Shown: positions 1 through 9,364, counted from the stretch's first letter. The stretch is 64,000 nt of DNA from SLRI01 sp964402505 (GCA_964402505.1 CAYOCP010000023.1:11693-75692); one strand, 5' to 3'. The notes: generated from the sequence alone by a model not told the origin. Numbers and translations are program-made.

Positions 1-1441
1 CCATCGCGCCGGCCACCGGAATGAGGGCGGCGAGCAGCACGATCACCGGCCAGTCGATCGCCTGGTAGACGGTTCGCGGCGGCACCACGTTGGCCAGCAT
101 GACCACCAGCACGGCGCCGGTGAAGGCGACCGCCGCCGGCACGATGCCGAAGGTGACGAGGATGACGGCGGCGGCCATGACGGCAGCCGCCGTGGCGGCG
201 CCTCGCGCGCTCGGCAGCCGCAGCGCACGCTCCGCCAGCGGCACGAGGCTGAACTGGCTGGCGAAGTCGCCGAGGGTTTCGGGAGCACCCTGCAGGAGCA
301 GCACATCGCCGACCCGCAGCGGCAGGTTGCGCAGCCGGCGAAGGTTGCGCTCGCCGCGGCGCGACACAGCGAGCAGGTTGATCCCCCAGCGTCGCCGCAG
401 GTGCAGATCGGTGGCCGAGCGGCCGACGATGGGCGAGGTCGGCAGGACCGCGAACTCGGCGAGCAGCAGCCCTTCCGATTCGTCGCCGCGGCCGTTGCTC
501 TGCGTCTCTTCCTTCTCCCCCTCCGCACCGTTCTTCCCGTCCGTGCCGCGCGAGCGCGTTTCCTCGAACTCGAGGTCGAGAGCGCTCAGCGCCTCGGCCA
601 GCGGTTCCGGATCGGCCTCGATCACAAGGATGTCGCCTGCCTGCACCCGGCGATAGGGTTCGGGTGCGGCGAGGCGCACCTCGTTGCGGACCATGCCGAG
701 CACCTGCGCATCCGCCGCTCCCAGTTCCTGCTCGATCTCGCGCAAGCTTCGGCCCGCAGCCTTGCCGTTCGCCTTGATTCGGACCTCGGAGAGATAGGCG
801 GCGATGTCGAAGCCCTCGGTCGAGCCGCTGGAGCGCCGCGGCACGAGCCAGCGTCCGGCGAGCAGGACGAAGGCGATGCCGGCGATCGCGACCGCGGCCC
901 CGACCGGGGTGAAGTCGAACATCGAGAAGCCGCCACCTTCGAGCCGGGCGCGAAATCCGGCGACGATCAGGTTCGGCGGCGTGCCGATCAGCGTCGTCAT
1001 GCCGCCGAGGATCGAGCCGAACGCCAGCGGCATGAGGATCTGCCCGGGCTCGAAGCCGATCTTCCGGGCGCGCTGAATGGCGAGCGGCATGAGCAGCGCG
1101 AGGGCTCCCACATTGTTCATGAAGGCCGAGAGGCAGGCGGCGGTCACGGTGAGCGCCGCAATGGTCGTCAGGCGGCCGGCTCCCTGCGGCAGGATCGTCC
1201 GCGCCAGCCGGTCGACGGCGCCCGATTCGTGGAGGCCACGGCTCAGCACGAGCACGGCGGCGACGGTGATGACCGCCGGATGGCCGAAGCCGGCGAACGC
1301 CGATTCGGCCGGCACCAGTCCCAGGGCGACACAGGCCAGCAAGGCCGCCATGGCCACCATGTCGTGACGCCAGCGCCCCCAGAGGAAGAGCGCCATGGCG
1401 GCGGCGAGGACGGAGATGACGAGGCTCTGGTCGAGAGTCAC
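1..1441 (-). CDS. SLC13-family anion permease with RCK_C domains (3' end cut by window edge)
   Basis: The 5' part of a divalent anion/sodium symporter-type (SLC13, CitT-like) inner-membrane permease. About 480 codons are visible and the reading frame is still open at the window edge, so the C-terminal transport half lies outside. The N-terminal half has several hydrophobic helices, including one following HDMVAMAALLACVALGLVP. Two cytoplasmic RCK_C (TrkA-C) domains follow, near residues 205-285 and 310-375, separated by a charged linker. Hydrophobic helices then resume, ending with the segment IDWPVIVLLAALIPVAGAM. The start is GTG at 1441 with an AAGGA-type ribosome site about 12 nt upstream. 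Family members are usually near 590 residues. The substrate (sulfate, dicarboxylate or another anion) cannot be told from sequence. Confidence 0.85.
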   Translation of the reverse strand, partial: MTLDQSLVISVLAAAMALFLWGRWRHDMVAMAALLACVALGLVPAESAFAGFGHPAVITVAAVLVLSRGLHESGAVDRLARTILPQGAGRLTTIAALTVTAACLSAFMNNVGALALLMPLAIQRARKIGFEPGQILMPLAFGSILGGMTTLIGTPPNLIVAGFRARLEGGGFSMFDFTPVGAAVAIAGIAFVLLAGRWLVPRRSSGSTEGFDIAAYLSEVRIKANGKAAGRSLREIEQELGAADAQVLGMVRNEVRLAAPEPYRRVQAGDILVIEADPEPLAEALSALDLEFEETRSRGTDGKNGAEGEKEETQSNGRGDESEGLLLAEFAVLPTSPIVGRSATDLHLRRRWGINLLAVSRRGERNLRRLRNLPLRVGDVLLLQGAPETLGDFASQFSLVPLAERALRLPSARGAATAAAVMAAAVILVTFGIVPAAVAFTGAVLVVMLANVVPPRTVYQAIDWPVIVLLAALIPVAGAM

Positions 1442-1630
1442 GGGTGCCGGATTCCTTTCCCTGCGGCCGGCGCCTTCTCCCCGCTCGGCCGGGGTCGGTC
1501 AAGCGGGGTTCCAGATGCACCTGCCGCTCACTGGCTCGTGTGATCGCACGGGCTGGCCGCGAAGCTCCTGGATCGCTATGTGCAACCCTCAAAAGGGGTC
1601 AGGTCGCCCCGAGCCTGGAGAAATCGTTCT

Positions 1631-2404
1631 ATGCTTTGCATCACCGCGAGGTTGGCAGGCACGTTCCGCGTGTTGGCTCTGATCGGGTCGCTGGCCATTC
1701 CGCTCCTGCCGGCCAAGGTCGGAGCGCAGCAAGCGTCGCCGGACATGGAGCGGGCCCAAGTGGAGCGGATCGTGCGCGAGTATCTCCTGCGCGAGCCCGA
1801 GATCATCATGCAGGCGATCGAGGAGCTGCAGCGGCGGCGCGATGTCGCGGCGAGCGAGCAGCAGCGCGAACAGATCGCGGCGCACCGCCAGAGCCTCCTT
1901 GCCGATCCGCGCGATCCGGCCATCGGCAACGCCGATGGCGACGTGACGCTGGTCGAGTTCTTCGATTATCGCTGCGGCTATTGCCGGGGGATGGTCGATT
2001 CGCTGCGCGAGCTGATCGACAACGATGCCGGCGTGCGCCTGGTGATGAAGGAGTTTCCGATCCTCGGTCCCGAATCGCTGCTCGCCGCCAAGGCGGCCCT
2101 CGCCGCCGATCGGCAAGGGGCCTACGCGGCCATGCACTTCGCGCTGATGGACGCGGACCGGATCGACGAGGCGACCATCCGGCGCATCGCCGAAGCGAAC
2201 GGTCTCGACGTCGACCGGCTCTTCGCCGATATGGAGAGCGAGCCCGTGCACGCCCACATCGGGGACAATCTCGACTTGGCGCGGTCGCTAGGCATCAGCG
2301 GCACGCCGAGCTTCGTCGTCGGCGACACCCTCCTGCCGGGAGCGGTACCCCTGGCTGAGCTCAACCAGCACATCGAAGCGGAACGCTCGGCCGCGGGGGG
2401 ATGA
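1631..2404 (+). CDS. DsbA/ScsC-family periplasmic thiol-disulfide oxidoreductase
   Basis: A 257-residue secreted thioredoxin-fold protein. It has an N-terminal signal segment (about residues 1-33, ending AKVGAQQ) and a helical ScsC_N-like region (about 38-75, containing REYLLREPEIIMQAIEEL). The DsbA-like domain carries the active site C115-G-Y-C118, and a cis-proline loop (GTPSF) lies near the C-terminus. Proteins of this type (ScsC, Com1-like) form, reduce or isomerise disulfides in the periplasm, and the N-terminal helices often drive oligomerisation. I chose the ATG at 1631 because GGAG lies about 11 nt upstream and it begins a proper signal peptide. An upstream in-frame ATG at 1580 would add a non-hydrophobic 17-residue tail. 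No DsbB- or DsbD-like partner is adjacent. Confidence 0.88.
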   Translation: MLCITARLAGTFRVLALIGSLAIPLLPAKVGAQQASPDMERAQVERIVREYLLREPEIIMQAIEELQRRRDVAASEQQREQIAAHRQSLLADPRDPAIGNADGDVTLVEFFDYRCGYCRGMVDSLRELIDNDAGVRLVMKEFPILGPESLLAAKAALAADRQGAYAAMHFALMDADRIDEATIRRIAEANGLDVDRLFADMESEPVHAHIGDNLDLARSLGISGTPSFVVGDTLLPGAVPLAELNQHIEAERSAAGG

Positions 2405-2452
2405 GGCGGCGGACGCGTCGGCCCGCTGTCACAAGCGCGGGTCGCCGAGCCG

Positions 2453-5400
2453 TCAGCGGACCGTGAGCTTGAGCTCGATGCGCCGGTTCCGGCTGCGCGC
2501 CTCCTCGCTCCGGCCTTCGATCAGAGGCTGGGTGTCGGCGAACCCGGCGGCGATCAGCCGATCCGCAGGCAGGCCCCATTCGACCAGGTACTCGGCGACG
2601 GAGCTGGCGCGTGCCGCCGAGAGCTCCCAGTTGTTGCGAAACCGACCGCTGCGGATGGGAAGATCGTCGGTGTGGCCGTCGATGCGCAGCATCCAGGGCA
2701 GGTCCTCGGGCAGGGCATCGATCAATTGCTTGAGCTCGAGCGCCACCTGGTTGAGCGCCGCCCGACCTTGCGGCGTCAGCTCGGCCTCGGCGGAGGGAAA
2801 CATGAGGCCGGCGGTGAAGGCGACATTGCGTCCGCTGAGCAGCGCCACGTCGTCGCCACCATCCGCCGCCGCGAGGACGTCGGCCGAGAGGCGCAACTCC
2901 CGTTCGACGGCGCCCTCCGCCGCCTCGCGCGAGACCGCGACCGGTCGCAGGCTCGAGCCGAGCTGCTCGCCGATCTGGCCCAGCCGCCGGTCCACCTCCG
3001 CCTGGCGCTCCGCCTCGATGGTCGCAATCTCCGCCTCGCGCTCGGCGAGCAGGGCCGCCTGCGCATCCGTCTTGGCGCGCAGCTCGGCGAGCTCCGCCGC
3101 CTGCGCCGTCAGCCGATCCCTGGTGGCCGCATCGAGGTCCAGGATCTCGGCCATCGAGCGGCCGTTCTCGCTGGCCGTGAGCGGCACGGAGGCCGCCGTC
3201 GCCTGGAGCTCCGTCTCCAGCGCCGCCGCCTGCTGCTCCAGTGCCGTGCCTCGCGCCTCCGCCGCCGCGAGGCGACCTTCGAGATCGTCCTGCGCCGCCT
3301 CCAGACCGGATTTGGTCCACGCCGCCAGCTCCAGTTGCCGTTGCAGCTCGGCCAGCTCGACGCCCCGGGCGGCCAGCGCCGCGGCATCGGCCTCGTGCTC
3401 GCTCTCGATCTCGAGAAGCGCTGCCTGGACCTGGTCCATCGCCTTTTCGCGCTCCGCCAGATCCTGCCGCAGGGCCGCCACCACCTCGTCACGGGCAGCC
3501 GCCATCGCCGCCAGCCTCTGCTCCAGGTCCAGGCGCTCCGCCTCGAGCCCGCTCCTCGACCAGTCCGCCAGCTCCAGCCGGCGCTGCAGCTCGGCCAGCT
3601 CGGTATCGCGTGCGGCGAGTGCCGCTTCGGCGGCCTGCCGCCGATCCGCCAAATCCTCGAGGCCCTCCTCCGCCGCCGCCAGCGCGGCCTCGCGTTCGGC
3701 GAGCGCCGCCTGTGCCGCCTCCACCGCCTCGTCACCGGCCGCCTCGGACGCGGCCAGCTTCTTCTCGAGCTCGTCCTGCGCCGCCTCCAGCCCGCTCCTC
3801 GACCAGTCCGCCAGCTCCAGCCGGCGCTGCAGCTCGGCCAGCTCGGTATCGCGTGCGGCGAGTGCCGCTTCGGCGGCCTGCCGCCGATCCGCCAAATCCT
3901 CGAGGCCCTCCTCCGCCGCCGCCAGCGCGGCCTCGCGTTCGGCGAGCGCCGCCTGTGCCGCCTTCGCCGCCTCGTCACCGGCCGCCTCGGACGCGGCCAG
4001 CTTCTCTTGGAGCGCGTCACGTGCCGCTTCCAAGTCCGTTGCCGCCTGCGCTGTCGACTCCAGCCGACGTCGTAGCTCAGCAAGCTCCGCTTCCTGCGAC
4101 TGCCGCACCGCGTCATCCGCGGCGCGTCGATCCTCGAGCTCGGCGAGCGCCGCCTCGGACGCGGCAAGATCATCCTCGCGTCCGGCAAGCTCCGCCTCGA
4201 GCCTTGCCACGGTCTGATTTTCCGTCGCCTCCCTCGCGATCAGGGCGTCCTCGGCCTCCGCCAGCCGGTCCTCGAGATCGTCGCGCACGGTCCGCAGACC
4301 CGCCGCAGTGCGTTCCGCCAGACCGAGCTGGCGTTGTAGCTCGTTCAGCTCAGCTTTCCGGGCGTCGCGCTCCGCCGACTCCGCTGCGCGCCGATCCTCG
4401 AGATCGGCCAACGCCTCGCTGGCAGTCTCGAGATCACGCTCGCGTCCGGCGAGTTCCGCGCGCAGCGCCGTCATCTGCTCGCTTTCCGTCGCCTCGGTCG
4501 CGATCAGGGCGTCCTCGGCCTTCGCGAGGCGCGCCTCCAGATCGTCGCGCACCGCCTGCAGGCCGGCCACCGTGCGCTCGGCAAGCTGCAACCGCCGCTC
4601 GAGCTCGCCGGCCGCCTCGGCATCCGCCTCGCGCTGGCCCTGAAGCTCCGCGAGCGCCGCCTGCTGCCTCGCCGCCTCCTCCTTGCCCGCCTTCTCGGCC
4701 GCCATCAGCGCGTCATCGGCCTTCGCGAGGCGCGCCTCCAGATCGTCGCGCACCGCCTGCAGGCCGGCCANNNNNNNNNNNNNNNNNNNNNNNNNNNNNN
4801 NNNNNNNNNNNNNNNNNNNNNNNNNNNNNNNNNNNNNNNNNNNNNNNNNNNNNNNNNNNNNNNNNNNNNNGCCGCCTGCTGCCTCGCCGCCTCCTCCTTG
4901 CCCGCCTTCTCGGCCGCCATCAGCGAGTCCTCGGTCGCGGCGAGGCGCGTCTCCAGATCGTCACGCACCGCCTGCAGGCCGGCAACCGTGCGCTCGGCAA
5001 GCTGCAACTGCCGCTCGAGCTCGGCGATGCGTTCATCGACCGCGATCGCGTCGCTGGCATGCGCCTCTTCGAGCTCCTTCCGCGTCGCCGCGAGCTTGCT
5101 GCCGGCGGTGGCGAGCTGCGCCACCAGGTTCGATCGGACCTTTTCCAGCTCGGCCTCGAGCTCCCGAGCTCGCGCTTCGGCGGCTGCCCGCGCGTCATCG
5201 GCCAGATCGAGCGCCGCCTGCCGCTCGGCTCCGACATCGCTCAGCGCCGCGCGCTCGCGCTCCACGAGCTCGATCCGCCGCTGCAGCTCCGCCTGCTCCG
5301 CCCGCAGCGTCTCCGTCTCGGCCGCGGCCTGCTTCAGACGCTCGTCGGCGGCCGCGGCCTCCGCCTGCAGGTCCGCCGCCAGCCGGTCGCGCTCGAGAAT

Positions 5401-5778
5401 GACCGCGGCGATCGTATCATTGGCCGCGGCGAGATCGCCTTCCGCCGCCGCCAGTGCCGCCTCCGCCGCTTCCCGTTCCTCTTGCGCGGCGGCGAGCTCC
5501 TCGGTCAGCGGTCGCAGGCTCTGCAGCTCGTCACCGACCTCCTCGAGCCGGGCGAGCCGCGCCTCGGGCCCGAAACCGGGCTCGGCCGGCATGTCGAGGG
5601 CCGCCAGGGTCCGGTCGACGCTCTGCTCGACCGTATCGATACGATGGTAGGCATACCAACCCGCACCGATAGCCGCCGCGATGGGGATCAACGTGAAGGC
5701 CGCCGTCCGCCGGCGCTTGTCGCTTTCCCACTGGCGCAGATGCGCCTCGAGCTCGGAGATCCTGTTCGCCATGGCCAT
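2453..5778 (-). CDS. Giant membrane-anchored coiled-coil OmpA-family protein (interrupted by assembly gap)
   Basis: One gene split by the N run at 4771-4870. The 5' part (5778 to about 4871) has a short cytoplasmic head, one membrane helix (about residues 27-45, TLIPIAAAIGAGWYAY) and the start of a long heptad-rich coiled coil. The 3' part continues the coiled coil with tandem 81- and 67-residue repeats. It ends in an OmpA/MotB-type peptidoglycan-binding domain (DGHTDDLPI, NNWELSAARA, NRRIELKL). The two parts are out of phase across exactly 100 N but come into phase if the gap is 86 nt plus multiples of 201. The protein would then be at least about 1103 residues. Its membrane helix has no MotB-type aspartate, so it is not itself a stator. 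It starts 15 nt after the preceding small membrane gene, behind a GAAGG site. The role is inferred as an envelope tether; function unknown. Confidence 0.8.
3546..4010. repeat. 243-bp near-identical coding tandem repeat (two copies)
   Basis: The blocks starting at about 3546 and 3789 match with a 243-bp (81-codon) offset. They are identical for roughly 175 bp, then nearly identical for the rest. They lie inside the coiled-coil gene and keep its frame, so this is recent internal duplication of a coiled-coil segment. Confidence 0.8.
4521..4982. repeat. 201-bp coding tandem repeat spanning the assembly gap
   Basis: The sequence from 4521 recurs from 4722, an offset of 201 bp or 67 codons. The sequence that should follow the second copy reappears after the N run: 4871 matches 4656. 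The repeat unit encodes a heptad-type segment with VRDDLEARLAKA-like text. It probably caused the assembly break. Confidence 0.8.
4771..4870. other. Assembly gap (100 N)
   Basis: Exactly 100 N, the usual placeholder for a gap of unknown size. It falls inside the 201-bp coding repeat. From the repeat phase and the reading frame the true length is probably 86 nt plus a whole number of 201-nt units, and the missing bases should resemble 4570-4655. Confidence 0.95.
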
Positions 5779-5793
5779 TCTGCAGCAAGACCT

Positions 5794-6225
5794 TCAACGC
5801 TTGTCGTAGAGTTTCCACAAGAGCCCGAGAAACTGCTCATGCTCCTGCTCCCGAGGGGCGTTGGCGGCTTCGAGCTCGCGCCACTCGTCCTCGAGCACGC
5901 GCAAGCCCTCGATCCGCTCCTGGCGCTCGACCCCCTCGCGATAGGGAAAGACGGAGACGGCCGCCGTCACGAGACCCACGACCACGGTCGGCGCCGGTGG
6001 CAGGATGCCGGCGAGGCCGAGCCCCACAAGGACGAGGCCGATCACCAGCAAAAGCACCGCCGCAATCCGGTACTGGCGCGCGTTGCCGCGATGCACCGCC
6101 ATCATGCTCTCGAAGGGTATCGGCTGACCGGTTCCGAGGTTCGGCCGGCCGGCGGTGTCGTGCGCCACGGCCGAATCGTCACCCGATGCGCCTGTCAACA
6201 AGCCCTCCCCGCCCCTTTGCAGCAT
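5794..6225 (-). CDS. Small two-helix membrane protein of the MotA/MotB-like operon
   Basis: A protein of about 143 residues that I cannot assign to a family. Residues about 54-90 form two closely spaced hydrophobic helices (AAVLLLVIGLVLVGLGLAGI, then VVVGLVTAAVSVF). A charged C-terminal tail of about 50 residues follows (YREGVERQERIEGLRVLEDE), likely helical and cytoplasmic. It lies between the MotB/OmpA-like gene and the giant OmpA gene on the same strand, so it is probably cotranscribed and may be an accessory subunit. The start is uncertain. ATG 6225 is used here; TTG 6228 is adjacent, and ATG 6105, just before the helices, would give about 103 residues. Confidence 0.6.
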   Translation of the reverse strand: MLQRGGEGLLTGASGDDSAVAHDTAGRPNLGTGQPIPFESMMAVHRGNARQYRIAAVLLLVIGLVLVGLGLAGILPPAPTVVVGLVTAAVSVFPYREGVERQERIEGLRVLEDEWRELEAANAPREQEHEQFLGLLWKLYDKR

Positions 6226-6357
6226 CAACGGTTGCCGGGCGCTCCCCGCACGCCCCGGTCCGAGGCAGTCTCGCCGGATCGAGCGGGAATTGCAATCGCA
6301 TGTCCCAAAGGGAGGCGAAACACCCGCGATCGTAGACTTGCAGCTCGAAACCTGCGC

Positions 6358-7803
6358 TCAGCGTGTGGTCAGCTTGATCTCGATGCGCCGGTTGCGGCGA
6401 TAGGCGGCCGGCGTGTCGGCGGGATCCAGAGGCTGAAATTCGGCGAAGCCCCGCGCCGCGACACGTTCCGGTGGAATGCCCTGCTGGATCAGGAACTCCG
6501 CCACGGAAATGGCGCGAGCCGTCGAGAGCTCCCAGTTGGAAGGATAGCGCGAAGTGCTGATCGGTCGTCGGTCGGTATGACCATCGACCTGCAGGACCCA
6601 CGGCAACTCCTCCGGAATCTCGGCGGCGATCGCCTTCAGGGTGGCGGCGAGCTGGGCCAGCTGCCGACGCCCCTCGGGTCCGATCTCGGCCTCGCCCGAG
6701 CCGAACAGCACCTCCGACTGGAAGACGAACCGGTCGCCGACGATGCGCACGTCGTCCCGTTCGCCGAGCACCTGCCGAAGGCGACCGAAGAAGTCCGACC
6801 GGAACCGCGACAGCTCCTCCACCTGGGCCGCCAGGGCCACGTTGAGGCGATCGCCGAGATCGGCGATGGTCGCACTCTGCGCGGCGATCTCGATCTCCTT
6901 TTGATCGAGGGCGTTGTCGAGCTCGGTGAGCTGGGTGGAAAGCGCGTTGATCTGGCGGGTGAGCAGCGCCACTTGGGCCTCCGCCGCCTCGCGGCTCCGG
7001 CTCGCTTCGTCGAGCGCGGTCTCGCGGCTGGCGGCACTGCGCAAGAGCTCGTCCAGGCGGATCTCCCGCTCGTCCAGCTCGCGCTGCGCCAGCCGCGTGC
7101 GCTCCTCCTCGTCGGCGAGCCGTGCCTCGAGTGCCGCGCGCTCGTCCCGCACCGCGCCGAGCTCGGTCGTGAGCGACGCCCGCTCGGTCTCGCCCCGGGC
7201 GAGCTTGTCCGCCTGAGCGGCGACCTCGGCCTCGAGCCCCGCCCGCACCTCCTCGAGCGCGTCGATGTCGCGCCGCAGTTGCACCAGCTCGGCGAGGCGC
7301 GCCTGCAACGTCTCCCGATCCGTGCTGATGGTCGCCTTGGCCGCCTCCAGCTCCGACCGCACCGACTCGGCGTCGGCCGCCAGCTTCTCGCGGTCGAGGC
7401 GCATCGCCTCGAGCGTCTCGCCGAGCTTGAGCTCGCGGTCGGCGGCGAGTGCCAGCGCCTCGGTCAGGCGGTCGCGCTCGGCGGCGACGTCCTCCGCACG
7501 GTCGGCATCGGCGTCTCGCTCGGCCAGCGCCGCCCTGAGATCGGTCGAGACCCGCGCCAGGTTGCGCCGCAGATCGGCCGCCGCGTCGCGCTCGAGGCCG
7601 AGCTGCCGGTTGAGCTCGTCGACGGTCTGCTCGAGGCGGTTCATCGCCGCATCGCGACCCTCGAGCTGCTGGCTGAGGAAGAATTGCGCCAGGACGAAGA
7701 CCGCGAGCAAGAAGATGATGACCATGAGCAGCGTCGAGAGCGCGTCGACGAAGCCCGGCCAGATGTCGACCGACGCGCTACGCTGGCTGCGACCGCGAGC
7801 CAC
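6358..7803 (-). CDS. MotB/OmpA-like stator protein with long coiled coil
   Basis: 481 residues. The N-terminus carries a single membrane helix (about residues 15-45) with a MotB-type aspartate, D20, at its start (WPGFVDALSTLLMVIIFLL). This is the position that binds the translocated ion in MotB, ExbD and TolR families. About 270 residues of charged coiled coil follow, then a C-terminal OmpA/MotB peptidoglycan-binding domain (DGHTDRRPI, NWELSTARA, NRRIEIKL). It follows the MotA-like gene, so the two likely form a proton- or sodium-driven stator. The start is GTG 7803, three bases after an in-frame TGA that ends a 21-codon leader ORF. The strong ribosome site lies in front of that leader rather than the GTG. 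What it drives is unknown; no flagellar genes are present. Confidence 0.82.
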   Translation of the reverse strand: MARGRSQRSASVDIWPGFVDALSTLLMVIIFLLAVFVLAQFFLSQQLEGRDAAMNRLEQTVDELNRQLGLERDAAADLRRNLARVSTDLRAALAERDADADRAEDVAAERDRLTEALALAADRELKLGETLEAMRLDREKLAADAESVRSELEAAKATISTDRETLQARLAELVQLRRDIDALEEVRAGLEAEVAAQADKLARGETERASLTTELGAVRDERAALEARLADEEERTRLAQRELDEREIRLDELLRSAASRETALDEASRSREAAEAQVALLTRQINALSTQLTELDNALDQKEIEIAAQSATIADLGDRLNVALAAQVEELSRFRSDFFGRLRQVLGERDDVRIVGDRFVFQSEVLFGSGEAEIGPEGRRQLAQLAATLKAIAAEIPEELPWVLQVDGHTDRRPISTSRYPSNWELSTARAISVAEFLIQQGIPPERVAARGFAEFQPLDPADTPAAYRRNRRIEIKLTTR

Positions 7804-7806
7804 GGC

Positions 7807-7872
7807 TCAGCCCGTCCGCCGCCCGGGAAGGGCAAGCCGCACGCCCATCGCATCGTCCAGCCGCTCGCTCAT
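7807..7872 (-). CDS. Possible 21-residue leader ORF upstream of the MotB-like gene
   Basis: An ATG at 7872 sits just behind a strong GGAGGGG ribosome site and opens 21 codons (MSERLDDAMGVRLALPGRRTG) ending in TGA at 7809-7807. The frame is that of the MotB-like gene, whose GTG starts three bases later. It could be a reinitiation leader that couples translation to the MotA-like gene. Alternatively it is the true N-terminus of the MotB-like protein, cut by a point mutation or sequencing error. Confidence 0.35.
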   Translation of the reverse strand: MSERLDDAMGVRLALPGRRTG

Positions 7873-7887
7873 GGCCCCTCCCGCCGG

Positions 7888-9033
7888 CTACGACCGCAGC
7901 GATTGCGGCTCGCCGGCGGCGATGGCGATGGTGCGCGAGACCAGCTTGATCTCGTTCTTGAGCTCGCGCGTGGTCTCCTCGCGGCCACGCGCCAGCTCGT
8001 CGATCAGGCGCCCGAGCTTCTGGTCGGCGTTGCGGATGTGCTCGCGGGTCGCCTCGTCGATCAGGCCGCCACCGCGGCCGAGGGCGGCCTGGGCACTCTG
8101 CTGCTGGCCGAGCAGCCGGGCGAGACCGTCCTGGTCGTGCCGCAACCGCTCGCCGAGCATGCCGAGGCGGTCGTTGAGCACGGCGAGCAGCTCGTTGAGC
8201 TCGGCGCGCCCGTGCTCGCTGCGGTCGAGGGCGAGACGCAACTGATCCAGATTCTCGGCGGTCTGCTGCAGAAGGGCTTCCATATAGGCCGGCATCGGCG
8301 CGCCACCGCCGAGCTCGGCCAGGGTGCCGCCGGCCGAGGAGTGTCGCGTCAGCCCGGCGAGCCACTCCTCGAGATCGTTGTAGAAGCTGTTCTGCGCCTG
8401 GGTCGCCTGGAGATCGATGAAGCCGAGCACGAGCGAGCCGGCGAGGCCGAAGAGCGACGAGCTGAAGGCGGTGCCCATGCCGTGCAGCGGCGCGGCAAGG
8501 CCCGCCTTGAGCCCGTCGAACACACCGAGCATGTCGTCACCGGTGAGCGAGAGCTCGCCGATCACCTGCCCGACCGAGGTGATCGTCTCGAGCAGGCCCC
8601 AGAACGTCCCGAGCAGGCCGAGAAAGATCAAAAGCCCGGTCTGGTAGCGGGTGATGTCGCGGCTCTCGTCGAGGCGGGCGCTGATGCTGTCGAGCAGGTA
8701 GCGCATGGAGAGCGCGTTGAGCGAGGCCCGGCCGCGCCGTTCCTCTTCGCCCAGCGCCCGGGCCACCGGCGAGAGAAGCCGGGGCGGGCTCGCCATGGAG
8801 AAGCCGGGGCCCGAAGTGCGGAAGGCCTGCATCCAGCCGACCTCGGGACGCAACGACCAGATGCGGCGGAGCGCGTAGACGATGCCGAGCAGGAGCACGC
8901 CGAGGATCAGCCCGTTCAAGCCGGGGTTCTGCATGAAGGCGCGCAGGATGATGCCGAAGAGGGCGCCGACCACGATCACCGCGAGCACGAGGAAGAGAAT
9001 GACCCGGATGATGTAGCGCTGCGGGTTGGTCAT
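7888..9033 (-). CDS. MotA/TolQ/ExbB-like channel protein with cytoplasmic coiled coil
   Basis: 381 residues. Two N-terminal membrane helices lie at about 8-32 and 38-57. A MotA/TolQ/ExbB domain has helices near 126-147 (GLLIFLGLLGTFWGLLETI) and 178-200 (FSSSLFGLAGSLVLGFIDL). A C-terminal segment of about 150 residues is rich in charged heptads (ALDRSEHGRAELNELLAVL). In this family the protein surrounds the MotB/ExbD helix and converts ion flow into motion. It is first in the minus-strand operon with the MotB/OmpA-like gene. ATG 9033 was chosen because it opens the first hydrophobic helix. No Shine-Dalgarno sequence is visible, and a TTG at 9111 would add a proline-rich extension. It resembles Zorya ZorA in architecture but has no Zorya effector nearby. 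Confidence 0.82.
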   Translation of the reverse strand: MTNPQRYIIRVILFLVLAVIVVGALFGIILRAFMQNPGLNGLILGVLLLGIVYALRRIWSLRPEVGWMQAFRTSGPGFSMASPPRLLSPVARALGEEERRGRASLNALSMRYLLDSISARLDESRDITRYQTGLLIFLGLLGTFWGLLETITSVGQVIGELSLTGDDMLGVFDGLKAGLAAPLHGMGTAFSSSLFGLAGSLVLGFIDLQATQAQNSFYNDLEEWLAGLTRHSSAGGTLAELGGGAPMPAYMEALLQQTAENLDQLRLALDRSEHGRAELNELLAVLNDRLGMLGERLRHDQDGLARLLGQQQSAQAALGRGGGLIDEATREHIRNADQKLGRLIDELARGREETTRELKNEIKLVSRTIAIAAGEPQSLRS

Positions 9034-9364
9034 GGGCGGGTCGGGCTCATCGAGGTCGGGCGGGGCGGGGTCGGGCGGACGATGATGCTGGCATGGGAGG
9101 CCGGATGCCAACGCAGAGATAGGCTGTCCATGGCTCGCTCTACCAGAAATTCATGGAGATTTGGTAAATCCCCTGAAGCTGTTGTGGCACGTCCGCACCG
9201 CGCGACGAGCATCGAGTCGGCCGGCCGGGCCGGACTTGCTTTGCGCGACGCGCGAAAATTTGCGAAAGGTCGAGGCCCAGGCAAGGTGCCATATCATCAA
9301 CGGCTTTGCGAAATGCGTGGGGCGAACGGCAAGGGAAGCGCTCGGGCGCGGAGGTGCGAGGAGC
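9034..9364. other. 331-nt divergent intergenic region between two envelope operons
   Basis: This stretch separates the minus-strand stator operon from the plus-strand DUF3775/TelA operon and must hold both promoters. It has an A/T-richer patch at about 9140-9175 and another around 9250-9300. I could not pick convincing -35/-10 pairs and see no gene here. Confidence 0.5.

Noticed and set aside
1590..1620. GGGGTCAGGTCGCCCC block before the dsbA-like gene as a mobile repeat
   Set aside because: It occurs once in the window and could be ordinary GC-rich sequence; there is no second copy to support a repeat.
3546..4982. CRISPR-like repeat array
   Set aside because: The periodicity (243 and 201 bp) keeps the reading frame of a coiled-coil protein and the repeats have no unique spacers.
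2453..9033. Zorya anti-phage system (ZorA/ZorB look-alike)
   Set aside because: The MotA and MotB-like proteins resemble ZorA/ZorB in layout, but there is no ZorC/ZorD helicase or ZorE nuclease gene next to them, and the neighbours are envelope proteins.
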